A stretch of 64,000 nucleotides of DNA from an uncultured Desulfovibrio sp. (GCF_902477725.1 NZ_CABSIF010000001.1:304408-368407); one strand, 5' to 3'. Shown: positions 53,374-62,506, counted from the stretch's first letter. Notes: generated by a model not told the origin, from the letters alone. Program-made: numbers and translations.

Positions 53374-54222
53374 ATGCAGATATTCACAAATCCCAAAGAG
53401 TTGACGGCCCAATGCAAGGCCTGGCACCGCGCCGGAGACGATATCGCTCTGGTGCCTACCATGGGTTACTACCATCAGGGGCACGAAGACCTCATGGCCT
53501 TTGCCCGCACGCAGGCCAAACGCCTGGTGGTGAGCCTTTTTGTCAACCCTGCCCAGTTTGGCCCCGGCGAGGATCTGGAAGCATACCCCCGCAATGCCGA
53601 GCGCGATGCGGACATAGCCCGCAATCATGGGGCGGACGCGCTTTTTATGCCGCAGCCCGAAACCATGTACGCGCAAGACCACGCCACCTGGGTGGAAGTT
53701 CCCGAACTTTCCCGAGGCCTGTGCGGCCTCACCCGGCCTGTGCATTTTCGCGGCGTATGCACCGTGGTGCTCAAGCTCTTTATGCTGACCGGCGCGGATG
53801 TCGCCGTTTTTGGGCAGAAGGATTGGCAGCAGCAGGCTATTTTGCGCCGCATGGTGCGCGACCTTGATGTGCCGGTGCGCATTGAAACGCGCGAAACCGT
53901 GCGTGAAGCTGACGGCCTGGCTCTTTCCTCGCGCAACGTCTACCTCAGCCCGGACGAACGCGCCCATGCTCCGGAGATCCGCAAAGCCCTGCTCTACGCT
54001 CAAAAACTGGCCCAGAGCGGTGAAACCAGCGTCAAGCTGCTGCGCGAGGCTGTGCTGCGGCGCTGGGCGGAATTTCTGCCCATGGGGCGGCTTGACTACC
54101 TCAGTATTGTTCACCCGGAATCCATGACTCCGCTCACCGAAGTCACCGGTCCGGCGCTCATGGCCTGTGCCGTGCGCATAGGCAAGGCCCGGCTTATCGA
54201 CAATATTCTGTTGCGACCCTAA
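53374..54222 (+). CDS. panC: Pantothenate synthetase
   Basis: A 282-residue enzyme joining pantoate and beta-alanine. The HxGH nucleotidyl motif is TMGYYHQGHEDLM, then FVNPAQFGPGEDLEAYPR, RPVHFRGVCTVVLKLF, VFGQKDWQQQ and the SSRNVYLSP segment of the second ATP motif. The ATG at 53374 begins MQIFTNPKEL, in keeping with other PanC; its ribosome site is very weak. panB is in another operon. metK starts 38 bp downstream. Confidence 0.95.
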   Translation: MQIFTNPKELTAQCKAWHRAGDDIALVPTMGYYHQGHEDLMAFARTQAKRLVVSLFVNPAQFGPGEDLEAYPRNAERDADIARNHGADALFMPQPETMYAQDHATWVEVPELSRGLCGLTRPVHFRGVCTVVLKLFMLTGADVAVFGQKDWQQQAILRRMVRDLDVPVRIETRETVREADGLALSSRNVYLSPDERAHAPEIRKALLYAQKLAQSGETSVKLLREAVLRRWAEFLPMGRLDYLSIVHPESMTPLTEVTGPALMACAVRIGKARLIDNILLRP

Positions 54223-54260
54223 CCCGCGCCGCACTGACGCGAGCGCCCAAGGAGATTCAT

Positions 54261-55433
54261 ATGCATACCAAGGGCAAATACTTTTTCACTTCCGAATCTG
54301 TAACTGAAGGCCACCCCGACAAGGTCGCCGACCAGATTTCCGATGCCATCCTTGATACCCTGCTGGCACAGGACGCCAACGCCCACGTGGCCTGCGAAAC
54401 CCTGGTGACCACGGGCATGGCTGTTATCGCTGGCGAAATCACCACCAGCGGCTACGCCGACCTGCCCCATGTGGTGCGCGAAACCATCAAGGGTATTGGC
54501 TACAATAGCTCAGAAATGGGTTTTGACTGGCAGACCTGCGCTGTTATCAACGCCATTGGCCGCCAGTCGCCCGACATCGCGCAGGGCGTACTGCGCGAAA
54601 AGCCCGAAGATCAGGGCGCGGGCGACCAGGGCATGATGTTTGGCTATGCCTGCAACGAAACCTCCACCCTTATGCCAGCCCCCATCTATTGGGCGCATCA
54701 GCTTTCGCAGCAGCTGGCGAAAGTGCGCAAGGACGGCACCGTGGACATCTTCCGTCCCGACGGCAAGACTCAGGTTTCCTTTGAATATCAGGACGGCAAG
54801 CCCGTGCGCATCAACAACGTGGTGGTCTCCACCCAGCACAGCGCCAACGCCAGCCAGGCTGATGTGGCCGAAGCCGTGAAAAAGCATGTCATTCGCCCCA
54901 TCCTGGAACCCTCCGGCTATTTTGACGAAAAGGCCTGCGAAATCTTCATCAACACCACGGGCCGTTTTGTGGTGGGTGGCCCCATGGGCGACTGCGGCCT
55001 CACAGGCCGCAAGATCATTCAGGACACCTACGGCGGCAGCGGTCACCACGGCGGCGGCGCGTTCTCCGGCAAGGATCCTTCCAAGGTTGACCGTTCCGGC
55101 GCGTACATGGGCCGCTACATTGCCAAAAACGTTGTTGCCGCTGGCCTCGCCCCTGTGTGCGAAGTGCAGATCGCCTATTGCATCGGCGTGGCCCAGCCCG
55201 TCAGCGTGCTTGTTTCCTCGCAGGGCACCAGCGACCTGCCGGACGAACTGCTGACCAAGGCCGTGCGGGAAGTCTTTGACTTGCGCCCCTATTTCATCAG
55301 CAAGCGCCTTGATCTCAAGCGCCCCATCTACCAGAAGTCTTCCTGCTACGGTCACTTTGGCCGCGAACTGCCGGAATTCACTTGGGAAAAGACTGATGCC
55401 GTAGCCGACCTGCGCACCGCCGCCAAGGTGTAG
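54261..55433 (+). CDS. metK: S-adenosylmethionine synthetase
   Basis: A 390-residue enzyme. Signatures: FTSESVTEGHPDKVADQISDA, GEITTSGYADLP, DQGAGDQGMMFGYA, FVVGGPMGDCGLTGRKIIQDTYGG, GGGAFSGKDPSKVDRSGAYMGRYIAKN. It makes the methyl donor for the many methyltransferases in the window. It has an AAGGAGA site and a following terminator. No SAM riboswitch is visible in the 38-bp upstream spacer. Confidence 0.97.
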   Translation: MHTKGKYFFTSESVTEGHPDKVADQISDAILDTLLAQDANAHVACETLVTTGMAVIAGEITTSGYADLPHVVRETIKGIGYNSSEMGFDWQTCAVINAIGRQSPDIAQGVLREKPEDQGAGDQGMMFGYACNETSTLMPAPIYWAHQLSQQLAKVRKDGTVDIFRPDGKTQVSFEYQDGKPVRINNVVVSTQHSANASQADVAEAVKKHVIRPILEPSGYFDEKACEIFINTTGRFVVGGPMGDCGLTGRKIIQDTYGGSGHHGGGAFSGKDPSKVDRSGAYMGRYIAKNVVAAGLAPVCEVQIAYCIGVAQPVSVLVSSQGTSDLPDELLTKAVREVFDLRPYFISKRLDLKRPIYQKSSCYGHFGRELPEFTWEKTDAVADLRTAAKV

Positions 55434-55783
55434 CGCGAGCCTGCGTATTTGCCCTTTTGAGGTGCAGGAAATTCCTTGCTGGATTTTCTGCACCTCATTT
55501 TTTATCCATATCTTTTTGTTCGCATATTCCGGCCACAGACGTTTTACCGCCTTAATTCCGGGAAAATATCCTGTTCGCCCGCACGAGTTGCAAGCCGCCC
55601 CGCCCTTGCCTATACTGACGCACTTGACCGCGCCGCTCCGGCGCTATTCCGAGCAGTTTCCCCCTGGAACTGTCCGGCGTCTGTTCAAGCAGACCCCCGC
55701 CACGAAGGCCCAGGCGCAATACCTTGCGCTGACAAACGCCCACGTGAGCGACTTAAAATGCTGTAGTGAAGGCGAGGTAGCAC
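55434..55783 (+). other. Intergenic region before aroC
   Basis: A 350-bp region with a terminator for metK at 55459-55503. The rest holds no supported gene; open frames over it lack ribosome sites. The aroC ribosome site GAGGTAG ends it. Confidence 0.6.
55459..55503 (+). terminator. Intrinsic terminator after metK
   Basis: GAGGTGCAG (55459-55467) pairs with CTGCACCTC (55488-55496), with a further AAA/TTT contact, followed by a run of six T. Confidence 0.85.
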
Positions 55784-56881
55784 ATGGCTGGCAATACATT
55801 CGGACAGGCCCTGCGGCTGACAACATTCGGCGAATCCCACGGCGTGGGCCTTGGCGGCATCATTGACGGCTGCCCGGCGGGCCTGCCCCTGACAGAGGCC
55901 GACATTCAGGCCGAGCTTGACCGCCGCAAACCCGGTCAGGGCCCCACCGCCACCAAGCGCAAGGAATCAGACACGGTCCGCCTGCTCTCCGGCGTGTATG
56001 AGGGCGTCACCACGGGCACGTCCATTGCCTTCTACATCGCCAACGAAGACCAGCGCTCGCACGACTACGGCAATCTGGCCGAAATTTTTCGCCCCGGCCA
56101 TGCGGACTGGGGATATTTTCAGAAGTACAACGGCATACGCGACCACCGCGGCGGCGGGCGCTCCTCTGGGCGCGAAACCGCAGCCCGCGTTGCTGGCGGC
56201 GTTATTGCCCGCAAGATTCTTGAACGCCGTGGCGTAAAAATCATGGCCGCCTGCGTGGAACTGGGCGGTACCGCTGTGCAGGACTGGGCAACCCTTGATT
56301 TGGACAATGCCCGCAATCGTCCCTATTGCGCCGCTACAGAGGCCATGCCCTCCCTCTGGGATCAGGTGGTGCTGGCTGCCCGCAAAGCGGGCGACACCCT
56401 GGGTGGCATTGTACGCATTGAGGCGCGCAATGTGCCCGCAGGCCTTGGCGAACCCGTGTTTGACAAGCTGGAGGCCGTGCTGGCCCACGCCATCATGAGC
56501 ATTGGCGCAGTCAAAGGTTTTTCTGTTGGCGAAGGTTTTGGCGCGGCCAAGTTGCATGGCTCGCAAAACAACGACCCCCTGCTCCCCGCCGACCCGGCGC
56601 AGCCCGGCAAGGCCAACTTTGCTTCCAACCACGCAGGGGGCATATTGGGCGGCATTTCCAGCGGGCAGACCATTGTCATGCACGCTGCGGTCAAGCCCAT
56701 CGCATCCATAGCCGTTACCCAGCAGACCGTGGACAAGGAGGGCAATGCCGCCTCCGTACTCATTGGCGGGCGGCACGACCTTGCCGCCATCCCGCGCGTT
56801 GTCCCGGTTCTGGAAGCCATGACGGCTCTGGCCTTGGCAGACGCCCTGCTGCTCCAGCAGCGCATGGGGCTGGGCCTGTGA
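55784..56881 (+). CDS. aroC: Chorismate synthase
   Basis: A 365-residue enzyme of the shikimate pathway, dependent on reduced FMN. Features: GNTFGQALRLTTFGESHGVGLGGIIDG, RRKPGQGPTATKRKESDTVRLLSGVYEG, RGGGRSSGRETAARVAGGVIA, and GGRHDLAAIPRVVPVLEAM. Length is normal. Its stop overlaps the GTG start of the next gene (GTGA). Confidence 0.97.
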   Translation: MAGNTFGQALRLTTFGESHGVGLGGIIDGCPAGLPLTEADIQAELDRRKPGQGPTATKRKESDTVRLLSGVYEGVTTGTSIAFYIANEDQRSHDYGNLAEIFRPGHADWGYFQKYNGIRDHRGGGRSSGRETAARVAGGVIARKILERRGVKIMAACVELGGTAVQDWATLDLDNARNRPYCAATEAMPSLWDQVVLAARKAGDTLGGIVRIEARNVPAGLGEPVFDKLEAVLAHAIMSIGAVKGFSVGEGFGAAKLHGSQNNDPLLPADPAQPGKANFASNHAGGILGGISSGQTIVMHAAVKPIASIAVTQQTVDKEGNAASVLIGGRHDLAAIPRVVPVLEAMTALALADALLLQQRMGLGL

Positions 56882-57189
56882 GCAAAAAGGCCGACGTACA
56901 CGCCCTGAACGCCCTGCGTTCCGTTGGCCCGGCAACTCTTGAAGACCTGCGCCTGCTTGGCGTTACTGATATTTCCGACCTGGCGGGGCGCGACCCTCAG
57001 GCCCTGTATGATGAATTGTGCCGCATCAAAGGCCAGAAAATTGATATCTGTTGCCTTGATGTTTTCAATTGCGCTGTTGCCCAGGCAAAGAATCCGGAAC
57101 TACCTGATGATCAGCGCGACTGGTTCTGGTGGTCGCGGCAGCGCAAGGCTGCAACAAGCCCAAGGATTGCTGACAAGGCGAGTGCATGA
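56878..57189 (+). CDS. Helix-hairpin-helix protein, Cdd1-like
   Basis: A 103-residue protein with a helix-hairpin-helix motif at the start (LNALRSVGPATLEDLRLLGVTDISDLAGRDPQALYDELCRIKG), then two Cys (ICCLDVF) and a Trp-rich end (DWFWWSRQRK). It resembles small Cdd1/DUF4332-like proteins of unknown role, with possible DNA binding. The GTG start overlaps aroC, and its own stop overlaps the recD2 start, so it is translated together with recD2. Confidence 0.82.
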   Translation: MSKKADVHALNALRSVGPATLEDLRLLGVTDISDLAGRDPQALYDELCRIKGQKIDICCLDVFNCAVAQAKNPELPDDQRDWFWWSRQRKAATSPRIADKASA

Positions 57190-59426
57190 GCAACCTGCCC
57201 CTTTTACAAGATCCCGATTCCGTTGAACTCACCGGCACGGTGGAGCGCGTTGTCTTTCATAATGAAGAAAACGGCTACACGGTGCTGCGTCTGTTGCCTG
57301 CAAGCGTGAACAGCGGCAGCGGCAATGCTGGCCTCACCCGCCCGCGCGACCCTGTTTCGTGCATCGGGCACATGGTCAACCCGCAAGCGGGCGTGCAGCT
57401 CAAAGTATCAGGCCGTTGGGTCAACAACCCCCGATTTGGCCGTCAGATCGAGTTTCAGAACGCCGATGAAATGCTGCCCGCCACCAGCGAGGGCATCCGT
57501 CTCTATCTCGCCTCAGGCCTTATCAAGGGCGTTGGCGAAGAAATGGCTGGGCGCATAGTCGAGGCCTTTGGCACGGATACCATTCGTATTCTTGATGAAG
57601 AGCCAGAGCGTCTGCTCAAGGTGCGCGGCGTGGGCAGCAAGAGCCTTGACCGCATCCGCACCTCCTGGTCTGAACACCGGGGCATGCGCGACCTGCTGCT
57701 TTTTTTGCAGCCCCACGGCATCACGCCAGCCTACGCTGTACGCATCTACCGCGCCTATGGCGCGGATGCGCTCGCCATTGTGCGCGAAAATCCCTATCGG
57801 CTTGCCATGGACATTCACGGCATTGGCTTTGTCACCGCCGATGCCGCCGCCAGCAAGCTGGGCTTTGAGCACGACAATCCCCTGCGGGTACAGGCGGGCA
57901 CCCTCTATGTGCTGCAAAAAGCCACGGACGACGGCAACGTCTATTTGCCACAGGCGGAGCTGACCGAGGCGGTCTGCGCCCAGATCGGCGTTGACGAAGG
58001 ACTTGTTGAGGATGCCCTCGCCGCGCTTGAAGCTGATGAACGCATTGTGCGCGAAGAACTGGACATGCCCGACGCCCCCGGTGAGATCGGCGTGTATATG
58101 CGGCGCTACCACCACTGCGAGTCAAAAACCGCCTTCTACATCCAGCGCCTCTTGCGTTCGCCTAAATCCGTGCGTTTTGAAAAGCCGGACGCGCTGGTGG
58201 ACAAGGTTGTGGGCGAACTGAGCATTTCCCTCGCGGCAGAGCAGCTTGAGGCCGTGCGCACCGCCGCCCGCAGCAAGATGATGGTGCTCACCGGCGGCCC
58301 CGGCACGGGCAAAACCACCATCATCAACGCCATTATCAAACTCTTTGGCGAGGTACGCGCCCGCATACTGCTGGCCGCGCCCACAGGCCGCGCCGCCAAG
58401 CGCATGTCTGAAACATCTGGGCGCGAATCGCGTACCATCCACCGTCTGCTGGAATACAGCCCCAAGGAAGACGGCTTTGCCCGCAATGAGGATAATCCCC
58501 TCGCCTGCGGCCTCCTCGTGGTGGACGAAGCCTCCATGATGGACACCCTGCTCTTCTATCACCTGCTCAAGGCCGTGCCGCTGGGCGCAACGCTTGTTCT
58601 GGTGGGCGACGTGCACCAGTTGCCCTCGGTAGGCCCGGGCAACGTGCTTGCAGACATTATCCGCTCCGGCGTTGTGCCTGTCGTGGAGCTGACCGAAATT
58701 TTCCGTCAGTCCGCCGAGAGCGAAATCATCTGCAATGCCCATCTTATAAACCGTGGCGAAATTCCCTCGCTGGAATCCAGCAAGGAGCGGCTCTCGGACT
58801 TCTACTTTATCCACCAGAACGATGCAGAAAAAGCTGCGGAACTTATCGTGGATCTGGTGCGCAACCACATTCCCCGGCGATTCAACCTCGACCCCGTTGA
58901 TGACATCCAGGTGCTCACGCCCATGCACAAGGGCGCTGTGGGCGCTGGCCGCATGAACGCCTGCCTGCAGGAAGCCCTGAACCCGCACGGCATTGAAGTG
59001 CGCCGTGGCGACCGCTGCTTCCGCCTGCACGACAAGGTCATGCAGATACGCAACAACTACGACAAGGACGTTTTTAACGGCGACATGGGGCGCATCAGCT
59101 TTATGGACGTGCGCGAACGCACCCTCAGCATCACCTTTGACGAACGCGTTGTGCCCTACGAATTTGATGAGCTGGATGAAATCGCGCCCGCCTACGCCAT
59201 TTCCATCCACAAATCGCAAGGCTCGGAATACCCTGCTGTGGTTATTCCCGTCATGATGCAGCACTATGTGCTTTTGCAGCGCAATCTCATCTACACGGGC
59301 GTAACGCGCGGCAAAAAATTGGTCATCCTGGTGGGCGAATCCCGCGCCTTGCACATGGCCGTCAAAAACAACAAGACCCGCAAGCGCTTTACCCGGCTGG
59401 CGCAACGCCTCGCGCCTGTGGAGTAG
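57186..59426 (+). CDS. recD2: RecD2-type SF1 helicase
   Basis: A 746-residue 5'-3' helicase of the RecD2 group (not the RecBCD subunit). An N-terminal OB-like part (VELTGTVERVVFHNEENGYTVLRL) and HhH repeats (about 115-215: GLIKGVGEEMAGRIVEAFG, KVRGVGSKSLDRIR, IHGIGFVTADAAASKLGF) precede the helicase: LTGGPGTGKTTIINAI, APTGRAAKRMSE, VDEASMMDTLL, GDVHQLPSVGPGNVL, EIFRQSAESEI and ISIHKSQGSEYPAVVIPV. It probably works in DNA repair. It overlaps the HHH gene by four bases. Confidence 0.95.
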   Translation: MSNLPLLQDPDSVELTGTVERVVFHNEENGYTVLRLLPASVNSGSGNAGLTRPRDPVSCIGHMVNPQAGVQLKVSGRWVNNPRFGRQIEFQNADEMLPATSEGIRLYLASGLIKGVGEEMAGRIVEAFGTDTIRILDEEPERLLKVRGVGSKSLDRIRTSWSEHRGMRDLLLFLQPHGITPAYAVRIYRAYGADALAIVRENPYRLAMDIHGIGFVTADAAASKLGFEHDNPLRVQAGTLYVLQKATDDGNVYLPQAELTEAVCAQIGVDEGLVEDALAALEADERIVREELDMPDAPGEIGVYMRRYHHCESKTAFYIQRLLRSPKSVRFEKPDALVDKVVGELSISLAAEQLEAVRTAARSKMMVLTGGPGTGKTTIINAIIKLFGEVRARILLAAPTGRAAKRMSETSGRESRTIHRLLEYSPKEDGFARNEDNPLACGLLVVDEASMMDTLLFYHLLKAVPLGATLVLVGDVHQLPSVGPGNVLADIIRSGVVPVVELTEIFRQSAESEIICNAHLINRGEIPSLESSKERLSDFYFIHQNDAEKAAELIVDLVRNHIPRRFNLDPVDDIQVLTPMHKGAVGAGRMNACLQEALNPHGIEVRRGDRCFRLHDKVMQIRNNYDKDVFNGDMGRISFMDVRERTLSITFDERVVPYEFDELDEIAPAYAISIHKSQGSEYPAVVIPVMMQHYVLLQRNLIYTGVTRGKKLVILVGESRALHMAVKNNKTRKRFTRLAQRLAPVE

Positions 59427-59510
59427 CAGAATCTTCACGAGTTATCTTTCTGAAACTCCCGCCAGTTTGTACTGCGGATTTTAAAGAAACCGCGCCGACC
59501 AGGATTCAGT

Positions 59511-60143
59511 ATGAAATACCTTGATGACTCATGGGAAAGAAATGAACACTTCAATTTTTTTCAGTCGCGAAAAAATCCGTGCTTCAGCGTCTCATTTTCG
59601 GCAAATGTTGCCAGATTGTATGAAGTAAAAAAACAGAATGGCTTTCGGCTTACGGATTGTATCTATTTTGCCGCAATGCTCGCCGTTCATGGCGTTGCTG
59701 GATTTAGGCAGCGCATCGTCAATCTGCGCCCTGTGGAATTTGAACGCATTGATGCGGCGTTTACCTATATCCCTCAAGGCAGAAAACTGCATTGCAACTG
59801 CTTTGCGAAATTTGACCGCAAATTTTCCGTCTTCAGCAGCAATATCAGCGCTGCACGGGCCATTGCCGACCAGAATCCAACGCTTTGCCCTGAGGGCGGC
59901 GATGTGCAAAGTTTGATCTACTTTAGCTGCGTGCCTGAAATTCCCATACTTTCTGCAACAAATCCCTGGGGTGATCCGTGGATCGACAGCGTACCCAGAA
60001 TTCTTTTTGGCAAAAAAGATGACGCAGGGAATGTCACCATCTCCATTGAAGCGCTCCACAGCTTTATTGACGGAATACATCTGGCTGAGTTCTATAAGCT
60101 CTTTACGCAAATCATCGAATCCCCCCACGAATACTTCAGCTAA
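59511..60143 (+). CDS. Chloramphenicol acetyltransferase-family protein
   Basis: A 210-residue protein of the CAT fold. The C-terminal active-site segment is IEALHSFIDG, keeping the H-x-x-x-D-G pattern (His 183, Asp 187), and FSVSFSANVARLYEVKKQNGFRLTDCIYFAAMLAVHGVAGFRQRI resembles the CAT core. The family acetylates chloramphenicol or other hydroxyl acceptors; many chromosomal members do not give resistance, so activity is uncertain. The gene is AT-richer than its neighbours, which hints at transfer. The ATG at 59511 follows AGGATTCAGT. It has its own terminator. Confidence 0.85.
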   Translation: MKYLDDSWERNEHFNFFQSRKNPCFSVSFSANVARLYEVKKQNGFRLTDCIYFAAMLAVHGVAGFRQRIVNLRPVEFERIDAAFTYIPQGRKLHCNCFAKFDRKFSVFSSNISAARAIADQNPTLCPEGGDVQSLIYFSCVPEIPILSATNPWGDPWIDSVPRILFGKKDDAGNVTISIEALHSFIDGIHLAEFYKLFTQIIESPHEYFS

Positions 60144-60168
60144 TCACGAGAGCGCCTATCAAAATTCA

Positions 60169-60205
60169 AGCCCGGCTCATTCCATGAACCGGGCTATCAT
60201 TTTTA
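60169..60205 (+). terminator. Intrinsic terminator after the CAT-like gene
   Basis: AGCCCGG (60169-60175) pairs with CCGGGCT (60189-60195), followed by ATCATTTTTA. Confidence 0.8.
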
Positions 60206-60321
60206 CATAAAGGCCAGATTTGTGTCGCACCATGTGAGGACGGCGTTTTGCATGTAGGGAATGTCATTCTTTTGCTCTCCCGCACGATGGATATGGATTT
60301 TGTTCGCCGACAAGGAAAGCT

Positions 60322-60376
60322 GGGCTTTTTGCACAGGGAGTGTACGCCAATGGTACTCGACCGGAGCAAAAAGCCC
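60322..60376. repeat. Palindromic repeat, copy A
   Basis: Arms GGGCTTTTTGC and GCAAAAAGCCC (60322-60332, 60366-60376) enclose a core with CAGGGAG, GTGTAC, GGTACTCGACC. The same core lies inside different but again complementary arms at 62450-62506. It sits between the CAT-like gene and the end of ribB. The 271-bp gap holds no gene. Confidence 0.75.
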
Positions 60377-60414
60377 TGCTTGACGCTGTCAGCGGGCAAA
60401 AGACGCGCGCGGGG

Positions 60415-61086
60415 TTAGGCACTGGCGGCAAGGTGGAGATCGCCCATAGCCAACCTCCACGCAGCAATATCTTCCACACTGCACAAAGGCATATTGTGGG
60501 CGCGGGCAAAACCCGCAACTTCGGGCAGACGGGCCATTTCGCCGTCATCCAGAGTCAGCTCGCAGAGTACGCCGCAGGGTTCAAGGCCTGCCATGTGCAT
60601 GAGGTCAACCGTGGCCTCCGTGTGGCCGCGCCGTTCCAGCACGCCGCCGGGACGCGCCCGCAAGGGGAACACATGGCCGGGGCGGCGAAGATGGGCGGGT
60701 TGGGCATCGGGTGCAGCGGCGGCCTTGATGGTGGCAACGCGGTCAGCGGCGGAAACACCTGTGGTAACACCCGTGGCCGCCTCAATGGTGACGGTAAAGG
60801 CAGTTCCCTGCGTGTTGGTGTTGTGGTCGGTCATCATGGGCAGGTCAAGGCGCTGCACATGCTCGTCCGTGAGGCACAGGCAGACAATGCCGCTGCAATG
60901 CCTGATCAGCATGGCCATCTGCGGCACAGTGATGTGCTGCGCGCTGAAAATGAGGTCACCTTCGTTCTCGCGGTTTTCGTCATCCACAACGCAGACGCCG
61001 CCGCCTTTGCGCAATGAGGCAAGAGCAGCGCGAACACGTTCTTCAGAGGTGCCGAAAGACGCAAGGGATAATGAGGACTGATGCAT
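60415..61086 (-). CDS. ribB: 3,4-dihydroxy-2-butanone 4-phosphate synthase
   Basis: A 223-residue enzyme making the four-carbon precursor of riboflavin from ribulose 5-phosphate. Motifs: VVDDENRENEGDLIFSAQ (metal and acid residues), IRHCSGIVCL, TGVSAADRVATIKA, RRPGHVFPLRARPGGVLERRGHTEA. It lacks the GTP cyclohydrolase II half found in RibBA fusions, so it is the short RibB form. ATG 61086 follows AGGAGAACGG. An FMN riboswitch lies upstream. Confidence 0.95.
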   Translation of the reverse strand: MHQSSLSLASFGTSEERVRAALASLRKGGGVCVVDDENRENEGDLIFSAQHITVPQMAMLIRHCSGIVCLCLTDEHVQRLDLPMMTDHNTNTQGTAFTVTIEAATGVTTGVSAADRVATIKAAAAPDAQPAHLRRPGHVFPLRARPGGVLERRGHTEATVDLMHMAGLEPCGVLCELTLDDGEMARLPEVAGFARAHNMPLCSVEDIAAWRLAMGDLHLAASA

Positions 61087-61206
61087 TCCGTTCTCCTGTT
61101 TCCGGCTTTGCTTGCCGGGAGATGGTGCATCAGGGCGTGGACGGGCCGCAACACAAAGTACGCCTTCAAATAAAGGACGCACCGCTTTGTGCGCGGCAAA
61201 AAACCG

Positions 61207-61350
61207 TTCTCTTCCATCCGGACTATAACCGTCGGCTTCGGATTCTCACCGAATCTGCTGACCCCAAACACTGGGCGCTCGCGGGCTGGCGGAAGCCTGC
61301 TGGCCACCGCATCACCGCCGGTGGGGACTTTCACCCCGCCCTGAGAAATC
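61207..61350 (-). ncRNA. FMN riboswitch (RFN element) for ribB
   Basis: On the minus strand the classical RFN blocks are visible: AGGGCGGGGTGAAAGTCCCC, ACCGGCGGT, then GTCAGCAGATTCGGTGAGA, and CCGACGGTTATAGTCCGGAT, with a basal TTCTC/GAGAA stem. The element begins about 80 nt after the AMMECR1 gene stop. The stretch 61087-61206 before ribB starts with an AACGGTTTTTTGCC stretch that may belong to the expression platform. It senses FMN and lowers ribB expression when FMN is abundant. Confidence 0.95.
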
Positions 61351-61356
61351 TTGTGC

Positions 61357-61385
61357 AGCTTACACCCCGGAAGGCGCATGTGCAA
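61357..61385 (-). promoter_or_regulatory. Candidate sigma70 promoter for the FMN riboswitch
   Basis: On the minus strand TTGCAC, 17 bp, then TAAGCT lie just upstream of the RFN element, about ten bases before its 5' side. Confidence 0.45.
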
Positions 61386-61435
61386 GTATCTGGTTCAGCT
61401 GCCGCTGCCCCCTGCGTGATTATTCTGACACGCAC

Positions 61436-62011
61436 TCAGGCCGCAAAGACAGTGGCCTCGTACCAGAACAATTGCGCACCCGGCAGCTTCCATGAGCCAG
61501 GAGCCACACCAGCCTTAAGACACAGATTGTCCAGATAGGCCAGTCGATCCCAACCTTGCTCCACGGGTACCTGAGGCAAGAACACGCCGCTGCGCCCCTC
61601 ATAGACAAGCACAAGGCCGTGCCGACCCACTTCTACCGCGTCTGGTCCGGGGCAAGGGCTGAGCTCGTCCAGAACAGAAATATCAAGGGCGACGCGCGGC
61701 CATTCGGCAAACGTCAATGAGGGGAAACGCGGGTCTGCAAAGGCTGCGGCCTGCGCCATATGCCACACAGTAGCATACAGCGGCTCACGCCCCACAATAT
61801 TGCCAATGCAGCCGCGAAGCCTCTCACCCATATTCAGGGTTACAAAAGCCCCAAGCGTTCGCCACAGGGCGCTTTCTGGCGCGAATTGGTCGGCAGGAGG
61901 TTGCGGAACATCCGCCACGCTTTTTCCTGCCAATCCGGCTTCGATGGACATGCGGGCCTGATGCGACAAAAATTGCTTTTCAGCGTCAGACAGGGAAAAT
62001 GCAATACTCAT
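61436..62011 (-). CDS. AMMECR1-domain protein (AmmeMemoRadiSam system protein A type)
   Basis: A 191-residue protein of the AMMECR1 domain family. The conserved motif LRGCIGNIVGREPLYATVWHMAQAAAFADPRFPSLTFAEW is present, followed by LDISVLDELSPCP and GLVLVYEGRSGVFLPQVPVEQGWDRLAYLDNLC. The family often occurs next to Memo and radical-SAM proteins; neither partner is within this window. Biochemical role is not established. ATG 62011 follows GGGAGGCAG. Confidence 0.92.
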   Translation of the reverse strand: MSIAFSLSDAEKQFLSHQARMSIEAGLAGKSVADVPQPPADQFAPESALWRTLGAFVTLNMGERLRGCIGNIVGREPLYATVWHMAQAAAFADPRFPSLTFAEWPRVALDISVLDELSPCPGPDAVEVGRHGLVLVYEGRSGVFLPQVPVEQGWDRLAYLDNLCLKAGVAPGSWKLPGAQLFWYEATVFAA

Positions 62012-62246
62012 TCTGCCTCCCGCGTAACAAACAGAGGGTGAAAGCGAGACAGGACAAACCGGGATACAGGTTTGCCCGTTCAGCACAGATTGCGGGAAAC
62101 ACCCGCGCAGAGCAAGCCTTTGTGATCACGCGAGAGCATGGATGCTGCCACATATGCCTTGTGACTTTCAGCTATGCATCTGTAGGCCAGTCTGCCGTAG
62201 CGCTTTAAACAAAGCCGAAGGCGGAGGAGCATACGACCGCCCCCCC

Positions 62247-62283
62247 AAAAAAACAAGAAATGCCACAACTCGCGTTGCGGCAT
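62247..62283 (-). terminator. Intrinsic terminator downstream of dsrD
   Basis: On the minus strand ATGCCGCAAC and GTTGTGGCAT arms (one mismatch) are followed by TTCTTGTTTTTTT. It probably ends the dsr transcript, leaving a tail of about 270 nt after dsrD. Confidence 0.8.
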
Positions 62284-62449
62284 AACTTGCTGAGGCTTAC
62301 ACGCAAAGGCTGACGCACCTTGCGAAGGCGCATGCATCAAGACATGTCCTTGCCGTTCGGGATAGGAATCCCGACAAATAATCCTGAGGCATTCTGACGA
62401 AATATGCCAGACTACATCGGCCAGCAGCCAGATACAGTCGGCAACAAAG

Positions 62450-62506
62450 ACGCGCTTTTTATGCAGGGAGCGTACACGTTGTACTCGACCATAATAAAAA
62501 GCGCGT
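62450..62506. repeat. Palindromic repeat, copy B
   Basis: Arms ACGCGCTTTTTAT (62450-62462) and ATAAAAAGCGCGT (62494-62506) enclose a core with GCAGGGAG, CGTACACG and GTACTCGACC, matching copy A. The arms differ from copy A but stay complementary. Confidence 0.75.
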
